Shown: positions 16,306 through 24,675 of the stretch, in pieces
How the letters are laid out: the number at the start of each line of letters is the position of its first letter
How positions within the stretch are numbered: position 1 is the stretch's first letter
From: Paenibacillus vietnamensis
GTDB lineage: Bacteria; Bacillota; Bacilli; Paenibacillales; Paenibacillaceae
Direction of reading: 5' to 3'
Assembly (NCBI RefSeq): GCF_020169515.1
Contig: NZ_JAHMHW010000006.1
Location: forward strand, 186,001-250,000
Length of the DNA: 64,000 nt
Notes under the pieces: model-generated
Databases searched by the model: none
What the model was told of the DNA's origin: nothing
What the model saw: only the letters and a program-made list of their open reading frames with translations
Translations under genes and position numbers: made by a program

Positions 16306-16691
16306 AAAAAAGCATGGTCGGCCGACAGCGGCGACCGTTCGGCAACAACTAAATACAACGAGGCGACGATCAAAATCAGATCCAGCTCATAACCGGCCAT
16401 TTCATTGCTGCCCAGCAGTCCGGCGGATAACTTCACCATAAAGACGGCCCCGATCAGCATAATCACAAACAAAGCCGACACATAACGGGTAAAGAGGCCT
16501 GCAATCAGCAAAATCCCTCCGGCAAGCTCCAGTCCCGCCACCGCATAAGCCAATCCGCCGGGAATGCCGATTGAGCTGAACCATCCCTCCACGTTACCCA
16601 AACCCATCTGCAGCTTGCTGATCCCGTGGGCTAAAAATAAAATTCCTACCACCACGCGCATAATAGTCGATACCACCGTTAATTTAGTCAT
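16296..16691 (-). CDS. DoxX-family membrane protein
   Basis: The protein of about 131 residues has four predicted membrane helices, starting at IMRVVVGILFLAHGISK, and the conserved ELAGGILLIAGLFTR segment of DoxX proteins. MhqP of B. subtilis and other DoxX proteins are linked to thiol and quinone stress. The second Met (16691) is chosen because GGGGGA precedes it by 10 bp; an upstream ATG at 16712 lies before that site. The last four codons and the stop lie inside repeat copy 2, so the repeat has set the C terminus. It is divergent from the XRE-cupin regulator, a likely controller. Confidence 0.85.
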   Translation of the reverse strand: MTKLTVVSTIMRVVVGILFLAHGISKLQMGLGNVEGWFSSIGIPGGLAYAVAGLELAGGILLIAGLFTRYVSALFVIMLIGAVFMVKLSAGLLGSNEMAGYELDLILIVASLYLVVAERSPLSADHAFFKI

Positions 16692-16777
16692 CTTCTGTTT
16701 ATCCCCCTTCATTTATTATAAATAATAATGTTTTTTTCATATGACTAATATATTGCAGCACGGTATGGCATGTCAAC

Positions 16778-16795
16778 AATAATATTGCTATTATT
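16778..16795. promoter_or_regulatory. Dyad in the DoxX/XRE-cupin divergent promoter region
   Basis: AATAATA-TTGC-TATTATT is a perfect 7-bp inverted repeat in the AT-rich region between divergent genes. It is a candidate operator for the XRE-cupin regulator. Confidence 0.4.
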
Positions 16796-16840
16796 AATTT
16801 ATGTTTTGTATTGCAAATATTTCTGCGGGGTGAATACTAG

Positions 16841-17392
16841 ATGAATATAGGTTCCGCTATCCGAACCATCCGTAAACGCAAAAACATCACCATCACTCAA
16901 ATTTGCGAAGAGACCGGCCTTTCTCAAGGCTTCATGAGCCAAGTCGAAAACAATAAAACGTCGCCGTCCATCGCCACGCTGGAGAGCATTGCCAATGCCC
17001 TGAAGGTTCCCTTGGCTTATTTGCTGCTGCGGCAGGAAGAACGTATGAGCATTGTCCGCAAGGAAGAACGGCGGATTACAAAAAGCGGAATTGAAAATTT
17101 AAAGGTCGAACACTTGAGCTCTACCAAAAACGTCAGGATGAGGCTCGTCGAGTTCCCACCCGGCGCTTCGACAGGCGATGTTCCTCATGCGCATGAAGGA
17201 GAAGAAGTTCATTTTGTCGTCAAAGGGAAAATTTACGCCCAGCAGGGAGAGGACAAGGCGGAATTCGGGGAGGGCGATTCCTTCAGCTGGAATGCATGCA
17301 CTCCCCATTTGGTCAGAAATATAAGCGAGGAAACGGCGATTGTTCTCATTGCCATTTACAGCGATAGCGAGAATTCGAAGGATTTTCTTTAA
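16841..17392 (+). CDS. XRE-family transcriptional regulator with C-terminal cupin domain
   Basis: Residues 5-62 form an HTH_3 domain (QICEETGLSQGFMSQVENNK is the helix-turn-helix). Residues 105-175 form a cupin_2 barrel with the metal/ligand histidines in PHAHEGEEVHFVV and the later PHLV. Such regulators bind a small ligand in the cupin and control neighbouring catabolic or detoxification genes. The gene is divergent from doxX with a perfect dyad between them, so control of the DoxX/esterase/dioxygenase group is plausible. 183 residues is typical. The Shine-Dalgarno is GGGGTG before the ATG. Confidence 0.88.
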   Translation: MNIGSAIRTIRKRKNITITQICEETGLSQGFMSQVENNKTSPSIATLESIANALKVPLAYLLLRQEERMSIVRKEERRITKSGIENLKVEHLSSTKNVRMRLVEFPPGASTGDVPHAHEGEEVHFVVKGKIYAQQGEDKAEFGEGDSFSWNACTPHLVRNISEETAIVLIAIYSDSENSKDFL

Positions 17393-17448
17393 AAAGTGGC
17401 GGCGGATAAACAGTAAGAGGCATTCCCTGAACCCGCACCGGCCACCCG

Positions 17449-20400
17449 TCAGCGAGAGCGAATCAGCTTGATTTGCCCCATAATGCCATACGGATGCGTA
17501 ATATAATCCGGCGTATACTCCTTGCCCTCCGTGCGGAATGAGCTCCAGCTCGTAACCCGGGTTTTGCCTCTTGCCCCGTGGAACGGCCCGAACACATTGC
17601 GCGGACTGCCCATCACCTCAATCTCAAGCCGGTTGCCGCCCTCCGCCAAAAAGCCGGTAATGTCGAGCCCGTCCGCCGCTCTCCATGGGATGTGTCCGGC
17701 CGCTGCGCCGTTCACCCTTACTTCCGCGGTTACCGCCGACACCTCTCCGAGCGCCAGGAGCATACGATAATCGGGCTCCGGACGATGGCGGTAATCCAAA
17801 TGATAAATTATGCTGCCGCAGTAATGAAAATATCCCTGCAGGCACCAGTCGCCTGCGTGAAGCCGCTTTGGCTCCTCTATGATGCGCCGTTCCGGGCTGA
17901 CTCCGAAGTCTCCGAGCAGATAGATGTCTTCCATTTCCATATCGTTCGTATAACGGCAGCTAACAATCAATTCGTTGCCGCCCATGCGGAGACCGCCAAG
18001 CTTCACGCACCCGATCGAGCGGTCCATATACCAGCCTTCCACGCTTGACGCAAGGTCCTCGCCGTTGCAGCGGATGCGGAAACGTTCCGCTCCTTCAAGC
18101 GCGAGGGAAACATCGTTTCCGGGCAGCTCATCGACCTGAAAGGCGAATCGGAATTCCACCGCCGTTCCATCGTTCGGATGACCTTCTCCAATCCATTTGT
18201 AACGCTGAGTCATTCCGTTGTAAAAGACTTGCCGCATTCCGAGCTCCTCGCGAATGAGGCGCTGCGCCTGCCACACCTCCATAGGCGCGGACCAGCTTCC
18301 GGAACGTATCCGGAACCGGCATTTATCGAGCGTCAGCGCATTGGGCATTGTCCTGCTAAACCGGAACCCCGGTCCGAACGCCGCATATAAATCGTTATCG
18401 TTAAATCCAATCGGCTCTGCGGGCGGTGCCTGGGCTGCGGGAGCGGCCGTTTCGTCAATCAGGTACAGCCTCGAGCCGGCCGGTCCGAATGAAGCACGGA
18501 ACTGCAGCCTTCCTTCGCAGAGCCAAGACTCCACCTTATTTGTCTTGCCCGTCAGCGCCTCCCACTCCTCCACGCTGCCGGCTGCGGCGGTTTCGATCAG
18601 CACGTCATGAGCGCGGTCGCGGTCATTGTTGACGATGAACAGCGAGCGGCAGCCCTCATGCTCCCTGAGCATACCGAGCAAGCCGCTCTCTTCGGTCCCG
18701 GACCGCCCGCGGATGGATACCTGCCGCGCGAGGCCCGAGTGATGATCGAGCCAATCGATCACGTTCGAAGTGTCTGAAACCGGCGTGAAGCCCGGATGTT
18801 TCGTCAGCTTGGTGATTTCGTCCGAAGGACGGCCTTCCAGCATCGTTGGCAAAGGCTGCAGCGCTGCGATACGCCCTCCCGCTTCCACATATTGCAGCAG
18901 CAGCTCATAGGTCGTACGCAGCATCGTGGTGATGCTTGGTATGACCACAGCCTTGTAGGCCGCACGGCCAACAACCAGCTTACCCGTATTCACTTCCCCG
19001 ATCTCGCTTAGAATCGTCTCGTCTCCGAGGTCAAAATCGTGATGCGCGCCGAGCAGAGCCCTTAAAAACCGGTTGAACTCGTCACCATAACGGTTAATGC
19101 CGGGAATGTCGCGGTCCCGGCCCCGGTTCGGCATGCCGTATGGGTCCGAGCCGAGCATGGACCAAGCCGTCGTGACCGGATGCAGCACGAGAATATCCCG
19201 GACCGCCTGCCCTTCGGCCAGCACCGCGCCGAGCCGCGCAAAGTAATTCTCTACGACATGGTTATACTTCCACCAGCTTGTATTGTAGTTGAATACCGGC
19301 GGATAATCCCGTTTTCGGCAGCCTTTAATGGAATAGAGCGACAAATGCTGCGAACGGAAATTGACGCCGAGGGCGTATTGCCAATCGCCGATCCATTTTT
19401 GACCCTCGAACGTAAACTCCCAGCCCGCGCAGCCGTACGTTTCCGACAGCACCCGCTTGCGTCCGTATTGATTCGCTACGCTCGTGCATTGTTTGACCGT
19501 CATATGCTCATCGGTCGCTTCTGTTAACATATCAATACCGGGAATATGCTGATACCGGTAATGAGGCATGATGGCGCCGCCAACCCGGGTACCCAGCCCG
19601 AGTTTGTCCTCCTGCAAATAATGACCCGTAAACGCCAATCCGTTCTCGCCGCACCAATCGTAGAGCTGCTTCGAGAACGCTTCGGTGAACAGCTCCGAGA
19701 CCGTGCGCCAATAATCGTGTCGTACCCAGGAGGAGCGGCCGCTGTTAAAGAACAAATGAGGCACTTCGTCCAGCAGCTCGTACCCGCGCCGGCTTCGGAA
19801 GAAATCGGGTAACGAATACGTCCACGGTACCCAGCCCCGCCCATCCGTAAATTTGCAATGACGGTCGTTTACGCTCGGCTCATCGGTAAATACTCCTTTG
19901 ATCGTGCTTCCGAACCGGTCCCCGACCTTCGCCTTGTATACCTCGTACGTCTCGTCAATGAACTTGCGTACGGCCGCCGCATTCATGCTGTCGGGCGGAG
20001 CCTGGCCGTTAAACCATTCACTGGGTGCGGACACTTCCACCCGGAACACGAGCAGCGCCTCTCCCGCTTCAAGGCTCGTAACCGGTACCGTGTGCGGCAG
20101 CCGTTCGCAGTGGTACAGCTGCATGCCGTCGATGTGCGCCTTGAAGAGCGCGACCGTCCGGGCGCCCGCCCGGTAAGGAGCGGCGGCCGTTCCGAGTCCG
20201 TCGTCTTGAAGCACCTCCACCGTCAGTCCCTTTGAGCGATATTCATCGCCGAGCGAAGGCACCTTGCCCCCGGCCGTGCCGGAGGGCCAGCGGTCCTCGT
20301 CATACAGCCAGGCTTCCATGCCGAGCTCGTCCGCCTTTCGCACCGAAGCCTCGACCGCCTCCATCCATTCGGGGCCCAAATACCCGGTTTCCAGCCCGTC

Positions 20401-20565
20401 CCTCGCATGCATGAAGAAACCGCCGATTCCCTGCTCCTTCATTCCTTCGATTTGCCGTATCAATTCATCCTTGTCCAGCTTGTCGTTCCATGCCCAAAAA
20501 GGCGCGGACCTCGCTTCCGCGGGCGGTTCCGCAAACTGCTTGCGCAGCTTGGACAAATCACTCAT
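17449..20565 (-). CDS. Large glycoside hydrolase, GH106-like (predicted alpha-L-rhamnosidase family)
   Basis: The 1038-residue protein opens with a catalytic TIM-barrel-type region (FWAWNDKLDKDELIRQIEGM, GGFFMHARDGLETGY, WLYDEDRWPSGTAGG), as seen in Glyco_hydro_106 proteins, and ends with beta-sandwich domains (FHYCGSIIYHLDY). There is no signal peptide, so it is probably cytoplasmic and acts on imported oligosaccharides or glycosides. The start MSDLSKLRK has GGAGGGG 8 bp upstream; a Met six codons earlier precedes that site. It lies 30 bp after the ankyrin gene in the same direction and is probably the last gene of that operon. Substrate is not certain. Confidence 0.75.
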   Translation of the reverse strand: MSDLSKLRKQFAEPPAEARSAPFWAWNDKLDKDELIRQIEGMKEQGIGGFFMHARDGLETGYLGPEWMEAVEASVRKADELGMEAWLYDEDRWPSGTAGGKVPSLGDEYRSKGLTVEVLQDDGLGTAAAPYRAGARTVALFKAHIDGMQLYHCERLPHTVPVTSLEAGEALLVFRVEVSAPSEWFNGQAPPDSMNAAAVRKFIDETYEVYKAKVGDRFGSTIKGVFTDEPSVNDRHCKFTDGRGWVPWTYSLPDFFRSRRGYELLDEVPHLFFNSGRSSWVRHDYWRTVSELFTEAFSKQLYDWCGENGLAFTGHYLQEDKLGLGTRVGGAIMPHYRYQHIPGIDMLTEATDEHMTVKQCTSVANQYGRKRVLSETYGCAGWEFTFEGQKWIGDWQYALGVNFRSQHLSLYSIKGCRKRDYPPVFNYNTSWWKYNHVVENYFARLGAVLAEGQAVRDILVLHPVTTAWSMLGSDPYGMPNRGRDRDIPGINRYGDEFNRFLRALLGAHHDFDLGDETILSEIGEVNTGKLVVGRAAYKAVVIPSITTMLRTTYELLLQYVEAGGRIAALQPLPTMLEGRPSDEITKLTKHPGFTPVSDTSNVIDWLDHHSGLARQVSIRGRSGTEESGLLGMLREHEGCRSLFIVNNDRDRAHDVLIETAAAGSVEEWEALTGKTNKVESWLCEGRLQFRASFGPAGSRLYLIDETAAPAAQAPPAEPIGFNDNDLYAAFGPGFRFSRTMPNALTLDKCRFRIRSGSWSAPMEVWQAQRLIREELGMRQVFYNGMTQRYKWIGEGHPNDGTAVEFRFAFQVDELPGNDVSLALEGAERFRIRCNGEDLASSVEGWYMDRSIGCVKLGGLRMGGNELIVSCRYTNDMEMEDIYLLGDFGVSPERRIIEEPKRLHAGDWCLQGYFHYCGSIIYHLDYRHRPEPDYRMLLALGEVSAVTAEVRVNGAAAGHIPWRAADGLDITGFLAEGGNRLEIEVMGSPRNVFGPFHGARGKTRVTSWSSFRTEGKEYTPDYITHPYGIMGQIKLIRSR

Positions 20566-20595
20566 TCTGTTACCCCTCCACATCCCGCAGTACGA

Positions 20596-22221
20596 TTACC
20601 GCAGCATCTCTACAATCGACTGATGGCCTCTGCGACTCGCCCAAGCGATAGGCGACGCCCATTCGGGTACACCGGCAGGAGCCCGCTTAGCGCCGCGCTC
20701 GAGCAGAAAAGCGGCCATCTCCGTTTGCCCATATTTGGCCGCCCATCCGAGCGGCGTCGTGCAGTGTTCGTCATCCACGGCGTCTATTTCGGCGCCGCGG
20801 TCGATTAACAGCTTGGCTAGTTCAATATTCCCTTGGGATGCCAGCACGTGCAAATAACTCACGCCGAGCCAGCTGGTCAAGTTCGGATCGGCGCCGTGCT
20901 CGAGCAAAAGCTTCACCATCTCTGCTCCGGAACGAAAGGCATAACCCATATGGTTGTTGACGTACCAGGGACGATTCAGATCGGCGTTATATTTAAGCAG
21001 CAGGCGAACGATCGAAGCTTGTCCGAATCCGGCAGCCAGCGTGAGCGGCCCGAAATCGTCGCCGCTATTCGCCGCAGAAGGATCGGCAGCGAGTATTTCG
21101 CCGACCAATTCCATTCTGCCCATCCAGCAAGCGGAGGCCAGCGTCACCGTGCCTCCGTACATGTACAGCAAATCCCGCATTTCGTCGTACCCTTTGCTCA
21201 TCGCAATGAAAACCGGATTGCCCGAGGATTCGACGTTGGCGTTGACATCGGCCCCGTGCTCCAGCAGCAGCTTCGCGCAAGACAAATGATTGCCCGCTGC
21301 CGCAGCATACAAGGCTGCGCCGTTTGGAGCGCCTTCCTCCGCTTGATTGGGATCGGCGCCGTGCTCCAGCAGTTTTTTGACCGCATGCTCATATCCGTGT
21401 TTGGCCGCGTAATATAACGCCGACCTTCCGGAAGCATCCTTAACGACCGCCCGGCCGGGATCTTGCGCCAAGCTGTCGCGTAAAAAATCGGTGTCTCCGA
21501 CCGCCGCGGCCGTATAAAGATCATAACGAGCCCCTCTGGCGATCAGATAACCAAGCAGAAACCAATGGTTCCGAATCGCTTCGCCCGGTAAATTCCGGTT
21601 GGCGCGGTAGAAATAATCCCCTTCCATGACCAAGTGAACGGGCTGACAGCCGTCCGCCCGGCGCGCTTCCGTATCGGCGCCCTGCTCAATAAAAAAATCG
21701 ATCAGCTTCAGCTGCCTGGTCAAAACGGCCCAATGAAGAGGAGTGTTGCCGCGTTCATCGCTTGAACGGACCGCATCGGGATGCTCCGCAATCAACCGGA
21801 TGACCTCACTCTCCTTGCGTTCCCTAATAAGCGCAGCGACCGTATCGCCGAGCGTGTTGCTGTGTAACGTCCGCTCCATATGCTCTTCCAGCATCGACGC
21901 GATGCCGGAATGGCCGCGGTCCTTCGCGATTTGCAGCGGAGTATCGACCCAGCTTACTCCCGTTGCCGTTATATCCGCGCCATGCTCCAGCAGCATATGC
22001 ACGATTTCCGCATGCCCTTCCTTGACGGCAAAATGAATCGGAGAATAGTACGCCCAGCTGCAGACGGACAAGGAAGGTTTCTTCCCCAGCAGCTCCCGGA
22101 CAACCTCCGTCCTCCCTGCCGCGCAGGCTTCCAGCATGCTCCAGACCTCGTTGCCCGCTCCTCCGCTGAACGGGACGACCTTGTCGGTTTTCAAGGTGTC
22201 CGGCTGAATAAACTTGCTCAT
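20596..22221 (-). CDS. Ankyrin-repeat protein
   Basis: The ~541-residue protein consists almost entirely of about 12 ankyrin repeats, with clear units such as SPIHFAVKEGHAEIVHMLLE, SALYYAAKHGYEHAVKKLLE, GPLTLAAGFGQASIVRLLLK and TPLGWAAKYGQTEMAAFLLE. There is no signal peptide or membrane segment, suggesting a cytosolic binding scaffold. The start MSKFIQPD is preferred: it has GAGGAGG 11 bp upstream, whereas the longer reading starts without one. It lies between the GMC oxidoreductase and glycoside hydrolase genes. A partner-binding role for either enzyme is possible but unproven. Confidence 0.85.
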   Translation of the reverse strand: MSKFIQPDTLKTDKVVPFSGGAGNEVWSMLEACAAGRTEVVRELLGKKPSLSVCSWAYYSPIHFAVKEGHAEIVHMLLEHGADITATGVSWVDTPLQIAKDRGHSGIASMLEEHMERTLHSNTLGDTVAALIRERKESEVIRLIAEHPDAVRSSDERGNTPLHWAVLTRQLKLIDFFIEQGADTEARRADGCQPVHLVMEGDYFYRANRNLPGEAIRNHWFLLGYLIARGARYDLYTAAAVGDTDFLRDSLAQDPGRAVVKDASGRSALYYAAKHGYEHAVKKLLEHGADPNQAEEGAPNGAALYAAAAGNHLSCAKLLLEHGADVNANVESSGNPVFIAMSKGYDEMRDLLYMYGGTVTLASACWMGRMELVGEILAADPSAANSGDDFGPLTLAAGFGQASIVRLLLKYNADLNRPWYVNNHMGYAFRSGAEMVKLLLEHGADPNLTSWLGVSYLHVLASQGNIELAKLLIDRGAEIDAVDDEHCTTPLGWAAKYGQTEMAAFLLERGAKRAPAGVPEWASPIAWASRRGHQSIVEMLR

Positions 22222-22348
22222 CCGTTCGACCGCCTCCTCATTTCGATTGATGGGACTGGCACCATCGTTCGATGTGACCACACTGTTTTTATTGTTTCAT
22301 TACCAATCACAGAGCGTCAATGGGGCTATCCTTGCAATTCACGTCCGC

Positions 22349-24010
22349 TTACCGCAGCGTTTGAACGAGATAATCCGCAAGCCGGATGGAGAGAGCGACC
22401 GTGGTCAATGTCGGATTTTCGGCGCCAATTTGCGGCAGGGCACTGTTATCCGCTACAAATAGGCCGGACACGCCCCGAATTTGACCGTTCACGTCGGCCG
22501 CGGAGGTGACCGGATCGTTCCCGATCCGGCAGGTGCCGGAATCGTGATGGGGCTCTCCAAGCGGAGACAAACAGATCGGCGGATTCCCGTTTCTGGACAC
22601 CAGATTGATTCCCGACACAGCTGAAACGTTGCGTATCCCTTCCTCTAACCGGCGGATCGCTTCTTCCTCTTGTGCGCTTAAGGAATAATGAACCTCGATT
22701 TCCGGCACGCCGTACTCGTCTTTTTTAAACGGATTTAGCGCAATCCGATTCTCATACCGGGGCTCAACCTTTCCGTAGCCAAAGAAGATAACGGATTCCT
22801 CCAGCGCAAAAGGCCTGACTTCAGAAGTCTGATACCAATAAAAATCGCCCGGTCCGGCCATTAACAGCAAATAAGGTCTTTGAACGCTCTGAGGCACGGA
22901 GATACCGAGCGTACCCAGCGGGAATGGAAATTGGGGTCTGCTTATGCTTCCGGTCGCTTGTACGAGAGGATGATTCATGAGATAATGCCCGATTGCCGGA
23001 TGGCGGATGCCCGAATGAAGCAGCAGACGCGGTGTTTCGAAGCTGCTCGCCGACAGCACGACCGTTTTCGCTTTGAGCGTATAGGCGGTCTTATCCGGCT
23101 TCATGACCGTTACCCCGGACACCTTCCCACCGTTGTGCTCAACCTTTACGGCGCGGGCATTAACCGCCAGATCAAACGGCCTTAGATTTAAAGCTGCGGA
23201 AAGCAGCGAGATGGAGCTGTTGAATATGTCGGTATGGATCCTCCCGTATAAGCTTGGCATCAGATCGGCCGCAAGCGGAATATGGTCCGCTTCCGTATAT
23301 CCGTTTTGCCAAAGCCGGTTCAGCAGGATTTCCGTAAAGGTCGAATCTTGAGTAAAAGTTCGGGTCACATTCATCGCTTGTTCGGCAAGATTGTAGTAGG
23401 TATTCATCTCTTGAACCGGAAAAGGATACTTCTCCAAGGTGGACAACGTCATTCTCATCGCAAACGCAAACCAGAATAACGATCTGCCGCCGAAAGCAAA
23501 CAGCTGCCTGGCGCCTGCGTAATCGGTACCCGCTCCCGGGAGCGGCTTCGAGATCGTATTAAAATATCTCCACAGCCGATCCGTGTTCATCATCGGCAGG
23601 TTGCGGGCATGCGAGGGCAGCACCAGATCGCCCCGTTCGATAATGCCGATCCGTTTGTTCTCTTGCCTCCACTGCTCGCATAACCGCCAAAGGACGCTCC
23701 CTCCGCCGGCTCCGGTGCCGACGATCAGCACGTCGTATTCTTGCTCAGCCATCTCCTCAAGCGGAGTGAGGGGAAACCACGTGTCCAGGGGCTGAACCGG
23801 TTCTAACGGGCAGAACGGAAGCCCTCCCAGCTGCCGGGAGGACGAGCGGTCCGGACCGTCGGAAGAAGGGAAATATACAGGAAAACCAGCGATAAGCCGA
23901 TCGGGATGGACAATATGCGGATTAATCGCAAGCAGCTCTCCGACCGGAATCCGGCGTTCATCGGCTATCTTCCGCAGCGTATCCCGTTCGCTGGCAATCC
24001 GGATGTTCAT
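22349..24010 (-). CDS. GMC-family FAD oxidoreductase with N-terminal LysM domain
   Basis: Residues 1-48 form a LysM-like module (TLRKIADERRIPVGELLAIN, then a VYFP end). The GMC oxidoreductase follows: Rossmann FAD motif VLIVGTGAGGGSVLW near residue 95, and C-terminal GMC_oxred_C features HHDSGTCRIG and NPTLTTVALS. The enzyme probably oxidises a sugar or other alcohol. There is no signal peptide, so the LysM module does not obviously reach peptidoglycan. The ATG at 24010 has GGGAGGGG 7 bp upstream. It starts the operon continuing into the ankyrin and glycoside hydrolase genes. Confidence 0.85.
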   Translation of the reverse strand: MNIRIASERDTLRKIADERRIPVGELLAINPHIVHPDRLIAGFPVYFPSSDGPDRSSSRQLGGLPFCPLEPVQPLDTWFPLTPLEEMAEQEYDVLIVGTGAGGGSVLWRLCEQWRQENKRIGIIERGDLVLPSHARNLPMMNTDRLWRYFNTISKPLPGAGTDYAGARQLFAFGGRSLFWFAFAMRMTLSTLEKYPFPVQEMNTYYNLAEQAMNVTRTFTQDSTFTEILLNRLWQNGYTEADHIPLAADLMPSLYGRIHTDIFNSSISLLSAALNLRPFDLAVNARAVKVEHNGGKVSGVTVMKPDKTAYTLKAKTVVLSASSFETPRLLLHSGIRHPAIGHYLMNHPLVQATGSISRPQFPFPLGTLGISVPQSVQRPYLLLMAGPGDFYWYQTSEVRPFALEESVIFFGYGKVEPRYENRIALNPFKKDEYGVPEIEVHYSLSAQEEEAIRRLEEGIRNVSAVSGINLVSRNGNPPICLSPLGEPHHDSGTCRIGNDPVTSAADVNGQIRGVSGLFVADNSALPQIGAENPTLTTVALSIRLADYLVQTLR

Positions 24011-24028
24011 CACGGCACCCCTCCCCTT

Positions 24029-24214
24029 TTAGAGCGAATGATACAGTTTATGCTCATGCAAAATCAGATAGCCCGTAATTGATGGCATCACGAAAAGAGG
24101 ATGGCCCGCTTCCGTAACGGTCCAATCGGCAACGGCAACCTCGGCCGCCTCGGTCACTCCGCGAAGGATCAGCTCCCACGGCTTGCCGGCTCCGTTCGCG
24201 TTGATTCCTTGCGT
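24029..24214 (-). pseudogene. Remnant of a larger gene, C-terminal 61 codons
   Basis: An open stretch with protein-like composition ends in a proper stop (24029-24031) but begins directly after a stop codon with no start or ribosome binding site. It reads GAGKPWELILRGVTEAAEVA and later GHPLFVMPSITGYLILHEHK. The pattern suggests the last beta-strands of a carbohydrate enzyme or binding domain; the parent family was not recognised. It is too short to be a functional gene. Confidence 0.45.
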
Positions 24215-24278
24215 TTATCGCAAAGAGAACTGCGAAAACCCCAAGTAAACTGGCTTATACACTGCAATACCATCGTAA

Positions 24279-24512
24279 TCATACGTAATAACGGACATTT
24301 CCCTTCATCACAACTTCAAGCTTCGTAATATTTTCCTTCTCGCTGACCTTCTCGCCGGAAACCAGATAATCGAACATCGACTTCACGGTCAGGTAACCCT
24401 GATTCATGGGATCCTGGCAAATCGTCGCCGTGATCTCCCCTTTCCTCAGATGGCCGTATATTTCTTCCGTCATGTCGTGGCCGATCAAAGCGTTTGATTT
24501 ACGTACATCATT
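24279..24512 (-). pseudogene. LacI/sugar-binding domain remnant, C-terminal ~78 codons
   Basis: The reading IGHDMTEEIYGHLRKGEITA followed by TICQDPMNQGYL and then VKSMFDYLVSGE matches the end of the periplasmic-binding-protein fold in LacI-family repressors and sugar ABC receptors. Everything before it is gone: a stop closes the frame immediately upstream, and no DNA-binding domain is found. With the neighbouring remnant it suggests a deleted sugar-utilisation region beside the GMC/glycosidase operon. Confidence 0.7.
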
Positions 24513-24675
24513 TTATCAATTCCGCGATAATATAGGCTTTATCGAATAATCACCTCTAACACGCCGCGTAATATACTGGAGCATAGGCATTTATCCCACG
24601 TATGCTTATTCAGACAGCTTCGCGGAGCTCCATATGGCCCGCGGTATTAGAATAGGCACAAAGGAGTGTTTCAGG

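Noticed and set aside
17522..20414. Numerous plus-strand frames across the glycoside hydrolase gene
   Set aside because: All are short, lack ribosome binding sites and lie antisense to a coherent 1038-residue enzyme.
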